From NCBI GenBank assembly GCA_964007475.1, contig OZ023274.1, positions 33,490,861-33,554,860 on the forward strand: a DNA stretch of 64,000 bases, read 5' to 3'. The notes below the pieces were generated by a model, which was not told the DNA's origin, did no database searches, and saw only the letters and a program-made list of their open reading frames with translations. A program made the translations under genes and the position numbers. The stretch comes from Hybos culiciformis (Eukaryota; Arthropoda; Insecta; Diptera; Hybotidae). Below are positions 25,101 through 38,622 of the stretch, piece by piece (position 1 is the first letter of the stretch; the number at the start of each line of letters is the position of its first letter).

Positions 25101-28100
25101 GGTTCACTGAATACAAGTGCACAAAATTAAAATATATTTTTAAAATACAAAACTTATGTACTACATATACTATTTATGTTTTGTTGTATATAATAATAGC
25201 ATTAACATTTAACAAAATTGTTTTTTTTTGTTGATTTTGAATTTGAGTAAGCGGTTTCATCATGCGGAAAATATAATATTCATGAATTTTCCATCAAAAC
25301 AGACATTTTTTCATTCCGTATATTGATGAAGCAAATAATGCAATTTGTATATGAATGAATTTATACATAAAATGTATAATATAGTCATATAGATTAACAT
25401 GTTTTGATGCAAAACTGAAAAAGTTTTGATTTAAAAAAAAAGTTGGTTAAAATAAAAATATAAATACTTAAACTTTGTGCAAATATTTAACAAAAAATAA
25501 AACTACAGTAGTGAAAAAAGTTTTTTTTTATTTCTATCAAAATTATTAGTGAAAAAAAAATAAAAAAATGTAAACATATTTTATCATAAAAATGTTCAGC
25601 AATTTGTTGAAAGGGACATTGCAGAGTAAAGTTTTTACTTAGAAAACTTTAGAAATAAGATCTTAAATTTGACAAGAAGGAATATTTTAAAACACTAACT
25701 TTTCAAAATAATGCTAAAAATAAGTAGGTGTACTTTAAATATATTTGAAAATTTTTTATAAATTTTCCGAAGTATTTTTGCTGTGTTTCTCAAGCAAGCT
25801 TTATATTTATTTCTGAACACACTGTCGTCAAGAGTGATACTTGTTCAAAAATGTTATTTGCAAATATTTATTTAAATAAATTTAAATCCATTTTATGATT
25901 CTCATTCGAATAAAGTAGCACTTTAAAATGAATTGGGAAAAATAAAATACAAAATTGCGATTTAATTTCTAAAATGAAATTAATTGAATATAGCCGATCG
26001 ATTTGTGTAAGCTAAGATAATTTTTTTTTTTGTAAATTGAATATTAAAAAATGTTTGTGTTACATTCACAGCTTTGCATCGAATGAGAAAATAAATATGT
26101 ACGTACATAATTGAGGGGAATTATTCATTTTATTGAAATATTTAGTATATAAATTAATCAGGAAGCTGTTTACGTAGAATGTTTTGTGGAATAAAAATAA
26201 AGTTGACATGCGTTAATTTAGTTTTTTCTTCTTTGCCAGTAACCTTGTATAAAAAATTTATTATTGTATTATTGTTACACTATACACAAGGATAAACTGA
26301 AAATTTCATAACAAAAACACTAAATACCTTGAACCATTGAAGGCAAGAGATATTCTCCTGATTTTATTCTTTTTTTTTTTTTACATAAGGATTGGAAACA
26401 ATTATAATTGATTATAAGTTCTATTGGATATAATTGAGAAAAGTTTATCCTAAATATTAAATAAATTTAAATAAAGATCACTGTTTCAAGTGTTTTCTTG
26501 CGGGAATTTATTATTTTTGAAAGAAATTTTCAATTGAAATCATTCGAATACTAATTGAATAATAAAAACAAACCATTAAGATTTAATTAAATAAGAGACA
26601 AATGTTCATATGACTATTTTTGATATGTTAGTTCCTGACACAATTTCAATTAAGCTTGAACAGACGAAAAAAAAAGAGAAGAAGAATTCAAGGAAAAAAA
26701 AAAAATTAGAAGTAAAATTTATTTTTTGGAACAAGTCCAATGTTAGTTGTCATATTAATGTATTACAGATAAAATGTAATTGAAAAAAAAAAAAAAATGC
26801 CCATGAACCCTACAGTTTTCCTTTTTCTTTTTTTTTTTTGCTGGCTGCTTTCTGTTGTTGTGTTAGTAATATATATAGTTTTTCGTTTTTCAATCAACAG
26901 TTTTTTGTTTTATACTTTTACACTTTTTTTTGTATATAATTTTTTGGTGGTTGTTTTTTTTTTTTTTCTTGCATGTAAAACAACAAATGATATGTGGGTA
27001 GCTTTTTATTTTAAAGCCTACAAAGCTTCAACAAAAAAATTATTAATTTATGAGTTTTTAGCACAACACAATAAACAAAAAAAAAAACAGAAAAAAAAGG
27101 GAAATGTTTGAAAACCTTAAAAGATCCACCAGGAAAAAAAAAATGAGAATTTATTTTATGTAAAAAGTGTCAAAAAAATATACAATTTTTTTTTTTTTTT
27201 TATATTTTTACTTAATCTCATTGAAAACAATATGAAATTAATTTTTCGAATAAATATATATATTTTGAATATTATGTACACATATGTTACTTTTTTAATT
27301 TGTTTGTTAGACTTTGCGGTGGCAAAACATTTTAAATAAAAATAAAGGTTTTATTTCGAAACAGGAATTGTATATTAGAAATTATTTCTCTGATATACAG
27401 AAATTTAATTAAAATAAAGGTTTTTGATAATAATTTTGTTTTTCTTAAAGTTAAAATGTATTAATAATATAGATAAATTTTGATATTCCTCTTTTTTTTT
27501 ACTTTAGAAATTAATATGAAAATTAAGTTAATTAATTTATCGATTCTATATACAACATAATTTTACTAAGTTTATTTAGGGCTAGTAAGAATATAGATAT
27601 ACGGTTTCCACTTGGATATTCCTATGATTATAATAATTCTTTTTACAGATTTCCTCAAAATTTTCTGGCTTTCCCATCAAAAAATTAAATACTTAAACAT
27701 TAAGAGCTTAAAATTGACTGATTAGGATTACCTACTCGGGAAGTAGTACTATAGTTCCTTAATTATAGTGTATTATCTTTTTTTTTTTGTTTCCTTTAGG
27801 AACGAAGAAACAGTTAATATATCTTAAAATCGAAAAAATACAAAAAGCTAATTTATTTGGTTATTACATACAGTTATACAGCATATTTTATTGAATCTAT
27901 AGATTCTTTTTTTAACTCTTGGTATAGAACCGCTTAATCATTTTAAATTTTTAATTAAAACTCTTGTTAATTCTACAATTTTAATTTATTTTTCTTAAAT
28001 TTATAAAACAATTACAAATTTTTAAAAATATAAATTAATTTGTCGACTTAGTTTCAACCTATTAAGTCATCATCTGGACAAAGACTGATTTTAACAACAC

Positions 28101-31100
28101 AAAATAGTACCAGATGTCTCTGAGTTTTAATAAAAATTTTAAAATGAGTTATACAGTCTTGGAAGATGAGTCAGAAAGGCTTGTAAAATAATCATAATAT
28201 TTAATAAATATATAATTTTTTTTTTCTAAATTTTTACTGCAACGTAAAACGATCAAAATTTATTTAAATATTCAAAATTATTTTCTCTTTAAAGTATAAT
28301 ATAATTTTCTTTTATGTCACAAAAATTTCAAAATTCTCAAAGGAGAAATAATATTTTGTTGATAGTAAATTTGTAAAAATGTTTTCAGGGCAAAAATAAC
28401 ATTTTTTTGATGGTTTTAATGTGTCTAATCTGTTTTGGGTTTTGCCTGTAGAATTTTTGAATATTTTATTATAAAAAAAAAAAAACAAAATAAAATTAAA
28501 TTAATCAAAAATAAATAATAATTTTTTTTTTCTTTGTAGGCCATTAAAATTCGATTTTGACAAAATTGTAATAATCATGAATAGAATAAATTAAGACCTA
28601 AAAATAAGTAAAAAATTACATCGCTACGAGTGAGCTTCACTTTTAATACATTTTGATTAAGTCACTATACGATGAAATATAGAATAATATCATAGCAACA
28701 TAAAATTTTATGGGAAAAAAAATCATTTTAGCACGTTCCATGCTTATTGCACTGAAATGAAATTGTAGAAAAATGAAAAAAAAAAAAAAATTTTAAACCA
28801 TAAAAAAAGAAAACTTTAAAAACCTTTAAAATTTTTAAAAACTTTTAATTTTTAAGTGACAAGGAGGTACATAAAAAAATAAATATATTTTATTATTAAT
28901 ATTTGACTAAAAGCTTTTAATCTAGTAAAAACTTTAAAATGTTATAAATTTTATTTTCATTTTAATCTCTTTCAAACATTATATAAAGTTTTTGTTAATC
29001 AATAATAAAACAACGTTAATTATGCAACTAACTATATGCATAAAAAGTTCATTAAAAAGGCTGTTTTTAAATATATGTTTGCTATGTATATAATATGTTT
29101 ATATAACAAGCTTAACATAATGTGTTCAAAGCTGAAACTATACTATGTCACAACATTTATTATTCTTTAATAAACACTTCTGCATAATATTGACAGAACA
29201 AAAAAAAAATCGAATTGAATTAAAAAAATTTCAATGAAAATTCAACCTTGACTTTAGGAAGCTTGAAGGATCTTCCAAGGCTAAATTTATTCACTCTGTA
29301 GTACAATTAGAAAGAAATATATTAAAAAGAAAACTAATTTTCTATAAAATTATCTATTCGATAAGTTTAAATGTAAATTTTGTTTATTTATACTATATTA
29401 CAATGTGAAAAATCAAGCAAAGAAAATTTTACACAAAAAGAATGAAAAGTTTTTAAGTTCAAAAATAAATATATACACCTAATTGAATTTTAAAATAATT
29501 AATTTAAAAAATAATGAAAATTAAATATTATGTAAATTTTATTATCTTTAATTTTCTTATTCAATTATAAAAATCAACAATGAAATTTTATTATAGTTAA
29601 AATTAGAAAATGTAAGAAAAAAAAATTTAATTGGTGTGACATTATTATTCGGGTGATTTCCATTGAAAGTGTTTGCTTTTCAAAGTTTTATTTTCTTGCT
29701 GTCCTTGAAATGTTTATCTATTTCAAATTTTACCATTTTGTGCGTAACTTACACTGCGGGAGGTTTCAGTCGTCTGGCAAAGAATTCAATCTTGATTATG
29801 ATTTTATGTCATTTTATTTTGTTAATAAAAACCAAAGACTGAACAAAGTTTTATCAATATATCAATAATAATAAATTAATACAAAATTTATGTATTTTTA
29901 ATATGAATTTTTATTTCAAATATCAAACAAAACAAACAATTTTATATTAAATTTTCAATGTAAAATGCCAATAATTCATTGACCCCTGAACTTATGCTTA
30001 AAAAGTTTTCCCAAAGTACATGTACATGAAAAAAGAAATGAATAAATTTTTAACGTCTTTTAATGTTGCTTTCCAATCACTCTGCCATTTAACTTCGCTC
30101 GAGTGAATACAAAATTTGTGCAAAAAAAAAAAAAAAATAAGAAAATAAAATAAAATTTGTAACTGAGAACTACATTATAAAAAACTATATAAGAAAGACA
30201 TTCTTTTCGATATTTTTTTTTTTGTTTTTATAAATGGCATCACGATAAATAAATTGAGAATAAATTTCAATTTCATTTCATTTGCAAAAAAAAAATATTA
30301 TTATTATTATTTTTACATTTTTAATTCTTTTATTCCTTTTTTTTTTTGTTTTTGCTTCACTAAATAAATTCTCTTGTTTTACACAAATTCCATATATCTT
30401 TATATACATATATATACATATATTGAAAGATAGAAAACAAAAAAAATTGCTAGTAATTTTTTATAAAATGTAATGCATATATGTACTATATATATATATT
30501 TTTTTAATATCAATTTTATTGTCACTACAAGATGTGATTTTTTTTGTGAATTTATGTATCTGAACGAATACTATAACCACATATAGTGCTAGTGTACTTG
30601 ATGGTCTTATTTATCTTTTATATATGTAATACATATTTCAATTTAAGCTCCAAACAGATTTTAATTCATAAGTTTGCTATATATCCAGTAATTTGTTATG
30701 AATAATAATATTTATTTTCTCTCCATTACTTATAACAACAGCAGTCTGGTGTGTTCATAAAAATAAGTTTTCCCATTCATTAATTCTTTAATCAATCATT
30801 CTTTAAGTATACATAATACTTTATTAAACTTTAATTCAGATCAGCAAGAGATGAATGGTTAAGAACTTATTAAAATTAAAAAATTTTTTTTTTTTTTGCA
30901 AAATTGAATTATTAATAATTAATCTCTAATTAGGAATTATAAAATTTACGAACACAAAAATATTTTAGAAGAAAAAAAAATTCTGAAATAAAATTAAGGA
31001 TAATTGCCTATTTATTTGATTTTTTTAAGAAATAAATTTTTTTTTGTTTGTTTCTATATAAAAACATTTTTCAAAAATATTTTTATAAGATTAATTTTTT

Positions 31101-31408
31101 GTCAAAAACAAAATATTATTATTTTCAATATATGTATAAATAAGTAATTTATTACAAACAAAAATTTTTTTTTTTTTTAAGTGATTAAGTCACGAAATAA
31201 TTTTTTGTTTTTGTTTTGTAAAAAAAAAATGTTTACATAATATTATTTTTTATTTTGACAAACCCCTAGACGCATACGACCGACGATGATGATAACGTAA
31301 AAAAATTGTTATATTTTTCTTATTCATGAAAATAAAGAAAATTACTTATTAATTTGTTAAGAACACAAGAAGTTTAATAGAAAATAAATGATTTCTTCAA
31401 ACAAATTC

Positions 31409-31429
31409 ATTATTATTATTATTATTATT
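31409..31429 (+). repeat. ATT microsatellite
   Basis: About seven ATT units lie in a row. Shorter ATT or AAT tracts occur at about 17982-17996, 22999-23014, 24582-24600 and 30297-30310. Confidence 0.8.
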
Positions 31430-33593
31430 GAAGAATATTAAATATATCTACGTATATATACTAAATATAAAAACAAAAATATTTCTCACTCAAGAAAATC
31501 ATAAATTATTCTCTTGGGTAGTGTGATAGCTATAAATGTATAATTCAAGGATATACTTAAAACTTGAAATAATAAATAAATAGCAAAACTTTTCTAATAG
31601 ACTATAGAAAACTTTTCTTAAAGGAAAAAAAAAAAAAAAAAAGGAAAACATAATTATTTTTTTTTTTGAACCTAAACTTTCAAAAACAACTGTCAATTTA
31701 TAATTTATTTGTTTAATATGAAAGAGATCAATTATTAAATAAATTCTTTTAAACTTTAAATTATGCTTTTATTTAAAATCTTTTCAGTAACTACCAGTTC
31801 TGTCTTCTAATAAGTTTCTTCTTACACTTTGGTAATATTAACCGACCTTATACTAGTTTTGATTTTAATATCTTTCTTTTATTCGTCAGAATTCTGAATG
31901 CTCTCAACTTAATCCCCTCAGTTATATTCTTAGTCTTATTATTTTGTTCCTCAGCTTGCAGGACAAATCAAGAGTTTTGTTTGGTTCCACAAATGCTGTA
32001 TAGTCAACAAATTAATATAAGAAAGTATTTAATTATTAAAATAAAAATAAAAATGAGACCCTTAACCATCATTGAATATATATAAAATATTTATCGAAAT
32101 TAATTGGATTGAAATCAAGATGGAAGAAAAATATCAACAAGATACAAAAACCATTATAGGGTCTTCAGGGCATAGAATGAATTGAAATTTATTTTATTGA
32201 AGATTAAAATTAAACATTAACCATCCTTGAAAAAATTATTCATATTTTTCACAAAAAATGTAACACACATTTCTTCCAAGAGTGATTATTATTCGCTTAT
32301 TATAGAATTAAAGAAAAATAAGTAAGTACTCTTGAATAAGGCAAAAACAGAATAAAATACTTAATTTTATAATAATATTTTATTATATATATAGGCGTAA
32401 TTATATAAACATTTTTTCTTTGAAAATCTAAATTTTAAAAGTTGTTGAATTTATTAAAAATAAAAATTTTTTATTTTTTCTGTTTTTTGTTTTTCATTCA
32501 AAGAAAACTTCTAATAAATTTTTGAGAAAAATATTTAACTTGCGGCTAATTTAAGACTTTAAGTACATGTAAATAAAAAAAAAATCATTTAAGATAAGTC
32601 TTTATTGCCTTAACTTCTTACAAACATTCCCTTTTTGGTATACAAAATTTTAAGTAAAAAAAAAAACCGAAAATGAAAATATAAAACATTAAAAGCATAG
32701 TTGACACAAGACCAAAATATTTCCAGAAAAGAACTTTTAACCAAAAAATATCTTTTCAGTTATTTTTATTAAAATATAATGTATTTTAATTAAAAATAAT
32801 TTTTTTTTTTTATTATTGTTATTAAATTTTAAAAGGTATTTTAAGTGAATTTTTTAAAGATTGCTTCGGGTCAGGATAATATTATACCTATATATAATAT
32901 AGTTATATATAAATTATTTATATTCAAATTGAAAGTTTTCTTTTGTCAATTTAATAAAAAAAATAAACAAAAAATATATTTCATATATTTTATTTGGGGA
33001 TTGTCGGCTTTTTCATTAAACCTTATTTTATTTAATTTTATTTAAATAGGATTTTAATTAAATTGGAACAAATATTGAAAATATTTTAATGTTATTTTTT
33101 TTTAATCTGGACCCTCTTTGTAAGCAGAAAATGTTAGTACTTATATTCAAAAAAAAAAAAAAAAACAAAAAGAAGATCGTCTTCAACTATAGTTTTTATT
33201 TAATTGAATTTTATTTTTAGTAATATTACAAAAATGCTTTTAAACATGACTTTTTAATATCAAGATCATATTAAATTAAACTACAAGAACTATATATATT
33301 GAGTTTGAGTAAATAAATTAACTTGATATAGTGAATAGCTCTAAAGATTACTGTTATTCTGCTTTTATAATATTCCTATTATATAGAATATAAAATTTGA
33401 AAACATTCCGCAAATTAAAGCCCTTTTTTTCAGTAACGAAAGCAATCGCAATTATGAATATTTTAAATTTATTTAACATGTGATGATACTTTAAAGCAAG
33501 GATGATCATCTCCTATGCACTTGTACCACATTTGTTATTGTAATCCCACTTTGTTTATATGAATAATAAAACAGAATAGGAAAAAAAAAACCC

Positions 33594-33615
33594 TATACAC
33601 TTCGTATACACTTCG
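33594..33615 (+). repeat. 11-bp tandem duplication
   Basis: TATACACTTCG occurs twice in a row. The segment to about 33690 is slightly richer in C and has further TTCGCACTT motifs, but no clear inverted termini. Confidence 0.75.
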
Positions 33616-36600
33616 TGCTTATGTAAGTGCATGACAAAAAATATTTGTATTTCGTCTTCGCACTTCCCATTTAAAAAAAAAAATCATTCGCACTTTGAAT
33701 AGAAAGAAAAAAAAAAACATTTTTTCTGTATTTTTTTTTTTCCTTCTTTTTTGTGCATGCACTGTAAAATGCGAAATTCTTATTTATAATATTTTCTGAT
33801 CGCAATTGTGTGATTGATGTATGAATAATGTAAATAAAAATAAAAGGACTGCAGAAAATTAATGTTAATTTAAAAATTAATATGAAGAGAATTATATTTG
33901 CAATCAATTTTAAAGCAATTAGCTTAGAGCTTGATTTGCTTTGTAATTATTAATCGTATTTTCAAAGTTTTCACAAAAAAATTTTTAAAAATAAATTTTC
34001 AAGAAGAAAAAAAAGAAGCTTATTTTTGGATTTTAAACGAAAATTCTAGAAGAGGATGCTAAAAATATTTTAAATTACATTTAAAAATACCAAAACTTGA
34101 CTTTAAATGTAAATAAATTCGAGCAAGAGCACAATCAAGTTATTTATTATATTACAAGACGAAAAATTAATTTTTAACTGTGTATTTTTTCCGTGTATTA
34201 ATAAAACATGCCAAAAATTTATGATGATGGTAGTAAATGCACGTTCAATCTTAAATTTTGGGCATCACTGCTTTAAAGGTTGAAAAAAAAAACTAATGTG
34301 AAGGATAGTATAATAAAATATCCTTTTTTTTTTGCACCTTAACCCTAATCCAAATATTTATATGGTCATGTTTTGCTTCAAATAAAAAATCGTTTAATTA
34401 ATTTAAAAATTTTGGGTTTTCATATAGAAAATATTATAGAAATAAATATTTTATAGTATATTCACAAAATTGATGTTAAAGTTAAAAGAACAGATATTAT
34501 GTTATTAAATATATATATAGAAAGTATCCAAAAAGTTTTTAACATAATTAAAAAATCATTCATGTTCTTATTTTAATTATGAATAATTTTAAAAATATGT
34601 CTAACATATTCTTTTATTTGGAAAATGCTTATATTAAGGTACATTTAGAATATCTCAAAAATTGAAGCTGCAAAAATCTAAAATTTTGACATTTATTTTT
34701 AGTCAATCAATTTTTTTAAAGTAAACTGGATTCAATATTAAAGCTAATTTTAGGTCTAGTCTACAGGTGAACTATGCTGTCGATTATCTTAATTAATTAA
34801 AATCTAGAAATAATTTCAAATGTATAAGCAGGATAATTTACTTTATATTGATATACAATTTTTTATTAATTTACATGACATTTGACTGCGATCATTAAAT
34901 TTTCTTTAATAAAATACCCAAAAAAAAAATTGGTCTTATAATGTATACACAACATGTTAAAAGAAGGAAAAAAAAATTATGGAAAGAATAATTGGCATGA
35001 CGAACATCGAATGAATACGAAAATGTTATAAAATAAGAAAACCTTAAATGAAATATAATTTGGTGCTATTTACAGAATTTTTTTTTTTATAACGACATTC
35101 ATTTTTCATGTCAAAATAATTCTCTTATTGTTTATTTTTTTTTTCTTTCTTTTTTTGCTACATTATATATTTGATATTTTCTTTTTACTTTATTTTATTT
35201 TATTTTAACAATGTATCCTTTTTTTTTGTTTGAAAGTGAGAAACTTTAATAAAAAAAAAAAGAAGAAATTTCTTAATGTTAAAAAAATCAATACCATTTT
35301 TATCCGAAAACTTATTTATCAAAGATTTTTCTTTTAAATCGACACTGGTACAAAATATTAAGAAATAAATATGTGGAAAAAAGGTTTTTAATAAAATTGA
35401 GATAAAATTTCAAAAGAAAATATTTATGTTCATTTTATTTCGTTGTAAATATATAGGAAAGAAAATATGTTTGGGATGTTTGAAATTTAAGTCTGTTATT
35501 TAAAGTATAGGAATTTAATATTGTATTATACATAAAATATCATGCTTATTTAGCCTGCAGCAGCAAATTTGTACTAAATTTTAAGATAAAATTTTTATAT
35601 TTTGGAAATTTTAATTTTGAGATGATTTAATGTTCTCAATCAGGCCTGGATTCGAATCAAGAAGTTCTAGATTGGAGGCAAGAAAGAGGCTTGAAGTTTT
35701 CTTTCAAAAATAACCTCTTCTTAAAAATATTCAATTATTTATTAATTCAATTTTAGTTCAAAATTAAAATAAAAAATTAAAAATTATGTTTAAAAAAGTT
35801 TTAATTTAAAAAAAAAAAACTTTTCAAGGAATGCCTAGAGAGTTCACAGAAAGAAAAGTTTTTTCACTGAAAGAGTTATTAAAATTTGTTTTTCAGTCCC
35901 TTTTTGAGATGACATAAAATGTTTAACGAACAAAAATAAAAAAACAACAAAAAAAAAAAGGACTTCAAAGTAAAACACACAAAATTCATCTAAAAGAATA
36001 AATATATGTATATACTAAATATTAAATTCACAAAAAATTATGAACAGAGAATAATAAAACATTAATAATAAATATAATTACAGCAACAAAAAATTTTCCA
36101 AAGAGCAAAAAAATCGAAAAAAATAAAAAAGGTCAACATTTTTTCAACAACCCAACATATGACTATAGAGATTTTTCTTCTTTTTTTTTTTACGAGAATT
36201 TTGTGTTTTTTCTTCTTAACTTGTTTTATTTTCCCACTCAATGTTGTTCAAAGAAAAACATTTTTTTTTTTTTTTGAAAGTCATAAAAAGCAAAAAAAAA
36301 AAAAAAACATTATTTTTTCTACGCTAACATAAGAAAAGGATATAATATATTTTCCATCTGAAAAAAAAAAAAAAAAAAATGGAAAATTGTAAGAAAAGAA
36401 AAATATACACACATATATTTCTTCTTAACTAACTTTCACTTGATAAGGGGGATAAATTTAATATTTCTAATAAGATTCTTATTTGAGATTCTTGTTATTA
36501 AAAGCTTCACAAAAAGAACACCAAAAAAAAAAAAGGTTATTAGTCTAATAAAAAAAAAAAAAAACAAAAATCATATTGTTAGCACTAAAAATATATATAG

Positions 36601-37525
36601 TTGTTATAAAAATATTATAATACATGCATTTACAAATATGTAGTATAATATATACAAATTTCTTTATGCATATATAGTATTTTTTGACATACACATTCGA
36701 ACAAAAAAATAATGGCAAAAATTTAATCACAATAATAAAAATGTTCTTGACTTTTCATTTTCTAAGATATTTAATTTCGTTGTCCTTAGAATAAACGTAA
36801 AATATTCTTTTTATAGTTTATTTGTTGGTTTTTTTTCTTCTTTTTTTGATTATAATTATAATTGTAAAGGACACATAGTGCTTTTAAGGAATCTTTTTCG
36901 TTTTATTAAGGGAAAATAACTATTTATTATTAAATTAACATTAATTAAAAATTTATTTTTTATTTTTTACTGTTTGAGTGAAACATTTTAGGATCTTTGA
37001 CTGTCATTGTGGGTTTTATTGGTTTTCTGTTTTATATTATTGTTAATTTCTTATAGATATTTCATTATATATATACCATTCGAAGATGTATTTATATTTA
37101 ATTCTTGTAACCAATGTCCAGTTTTTTTAATTTTTCCTACAAAAGCTTACAAAGGGAAATTGTAAAATTTACAAAAATAAGCTTATGGTAAAAAAGTATA
37201 AATTTTTGGTTGCTATAATATGTACTCTTTAAACCAAAATTGGCTTTCCAAAATTGGTTATTTCCTAGCTACATGTTTTTAGCTGAGAAGCTCAATTATT
37301 GAATTTACTCTGCATGTGTAACACAAAATATTTACGCATTTTGGTGTAACGTAAAATTACTCTAGAAAAGAATAATTTTACATCAAAGTTTACGCGAAAT
37401 TAACGCAAAATTACTTCCAATAGAGAAAATTTAAACATAAAGTCGTAATATTAAACAAAAAATTACGCCAAAAGGTTGTAATTTAAATTTACACCAAAAA
37501 GACTTAAAAAATTTTTAAATTTTAA

Positions 37526-37599
37526 TACCGTGGCTGAGTGGTAGCGTTGGCGGATTACAATGCTAAGGACGCAGGTTCGAATCCCGAAGACGGCATAAG
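37526..37599 (+). repeat. tRNA-Ala-like module, plus orientation
   Basis: It carries the A box TGGCTGAGTGGTAGCG, a tRNA-like middle ending AATGCTAAGGACGCA, and the B box GGTTCGAATCCC, followed by GACGGCATAAG. A short CCGT/ACGG pairing could mimic an acceptor stem. The T stem and anticodon stem are degraded, so a functional tRNA is unlikely, but the internal RNA polymerase III promoter boxes look intact. Confidence 0.7.
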
Positions 37600-37782
37600 A
37601 AAAATTAAATAAAAATTTTTTTGGATTTCTTTTTTTTTCTTTTTTTGAATTTATTTTCTTTTTTTTGGAATTTTTTTTTTTTAATTTATTATTTTTTTTG
37701 AATTTTGAATTTTTTTTGAATTTTTTTTCTTTGATTTTTTTTTATTATTATTTTCTTTTCTAATTTCTTCTTATTGAATTTT

Positions 37783-37858
37783 TCTTATGCCGTCTTCGGG
37801 ATTCGAACCTGCGTCCTTAGCATTGCAATCAGCCAATACTACCACTAGGCCACGGTAT
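37783..37858 (-). repeat. tRNA-Ala-like module, minus orientation
   Basis: This is a near-exact inverted copy of 37526-37599, with arms alike from the flanking TTAAATTT-type sequence through TTCTTATGCCGTCTTCGGG. On the minus strand it shows A box (slightly changed, GTGGCCTAGTGGTAG) and B box GGTTCGAATCCC. It is followed on the plus strand by TAAAATAGAAAATATAAATT, also found next to the modules at 15149 and 40012. An overlapping 79-codon minus frame (37771-38010) is incidental. Confidence 0.7.
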
Positions 37859-37967
37859 TGAAATTTAAAAACCATATAAAATAGAAAATATAAATTTGGT
37901 ATACACATTTTCTGTGTGGTGTGTTGGCGATTTCTAACATGCTTACAACTTACAACTCTGATGTACT

Positions 37968-38435
37968 TTTTTAAATCCCAGAGTTTAAATTTCATCTGGA
38001 GTGTACACATTAAACTACAGAGTTTAAGTTTACACTGGAGGGTCTATACATTAAACCATAAAATGTAAGTTTACAGCATAGAGTACAACAGTATTAAACC
38101 ACAGAGTTTAAGTTTACACTAGAGAGTTTTCATTATTAAACCACAGGTGTAAATTTAGACCAAGAGTGTACAATGTTAAGCAACAAAACGTATGCTTACA
38201 AAACGGCGTGTATATTTTTAAACCATATAACGTAAATTTATATCAGAGCACATATTATTAAGCCACAGGATGTAAGTTAACAACAGGGAGTTCAGATATT
38301 AAACCAAGGAGTGTAAGCTTACACCAAGGAGCTTATATTTTTAAGTCAAAAATTTTAAGTTTAAACCAAGCAGTGCATATTTTTAAGCCAACAAGGGTAA
38401 ATTTATACAAAAAGAGTAAATTTTTAAACAAAGAC
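37968..38435 (+). repeat. Diverged 41-bp tandem repeat, about 12 units
   Basis: Unit starts fall at about 37968, 38009, 38050, 38093, 38135, 38175, 38216, 38257, 38298, 38339, 38381 and 38423, a very regular 41-42 bp period despite strong divergence. The consensus begins ATTAAACCACAGAGTGTAAG and continues TTTACACCAGAGAGTGTATAT. Units also contain near-palindromic GTGTAAGTTTACAC. It lies wholly inside the 37358-38622 element. Confidence 0.8.
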
Positions 38436-38622
38436 GAACAAATTTACCCTTATTTTAATGTACAAAATATACAACTTGTACAATTTTACTATTTTTTGTG
38501 ATTTTTATTTTTTTTACGCCTTTATCAGTTGAATCTTAAATAACGAGGGTAATATTACATCAAAAATTACCATTATAATCGACGTAAAATTACGACCAAA
38601 ACTATCGATTTTCTAGAGTGTA

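Larger units (their letters stand above)
19144..37357. other. 18-kb A+T-rich stretch, probably intronic
   Basis: Homopolymer runs, ATT microsatellites and chance frames fill this stretch. The longest frame (26797-27111, 104 codons) is a Phe/Val/Leu-rich string over T runs. I see no splice-flanked exon, RNA gene, or terminal repeats longer than about 15 bp. A small imperfect inverted repeat with GTGTCG/CGACAC ends lies at 20699-20773. Confidence 0.5.
37358..38622. mobile_element. 1.27-kb TIR element with paired tRNA-like modules and a 41-bp tandem array
   Basis: The right end reads TTTTCTAGAGTGTA (38609-38622); its complement TACACTCTAGAAAA matches the left end TTACTCTAGAAAA (37357-37369), which lacks about one base. 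Outer blocks carry GTAAAATTAC-type motifs on both sides. The element contains a plus-strand tRNA-like module, a T-rich spacer, the same module inverted, then about 12 units of a 41-bp repeat. No transposase is seen. Boundaries are less certain than in the other two members because the left TIR is shorter. Confidence 0.6.

Noticed and set aside
26797..27111. 104-codon plus-strand frame resembling a membrane protein
   Set aside because: It is read over T runs, so Phe, Leu and Val are automatic; it ends in a Lys/Gln string over A runs and has no splice or promoter context.
31860..31980. Pyrimidine-rich stretch then CTTGCAG|GAC as a plus-strand acceptor
   Set aside because: The following sequence has no sustained open frame or donor, and no other plus-strand gene evidence exists nearby.
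35640..35700. GGATTCGAATC as a tRNA B box
   Set aside because: No A box at the right distance and no cloverleaf around it.
37526..37599. Functional tRNA gene
   Set aside because: A and B boxes are good, but the anticodon, T and acceptor stems do not pair properly, and the same sequence occurs in several mobile elements.
37771..38010. 79-codon minus frame ending LADCNAKDAGSNPEDG
   Set aside because: It reads through the inverted tRNA-like module and first tandem units, so it is not a gene.
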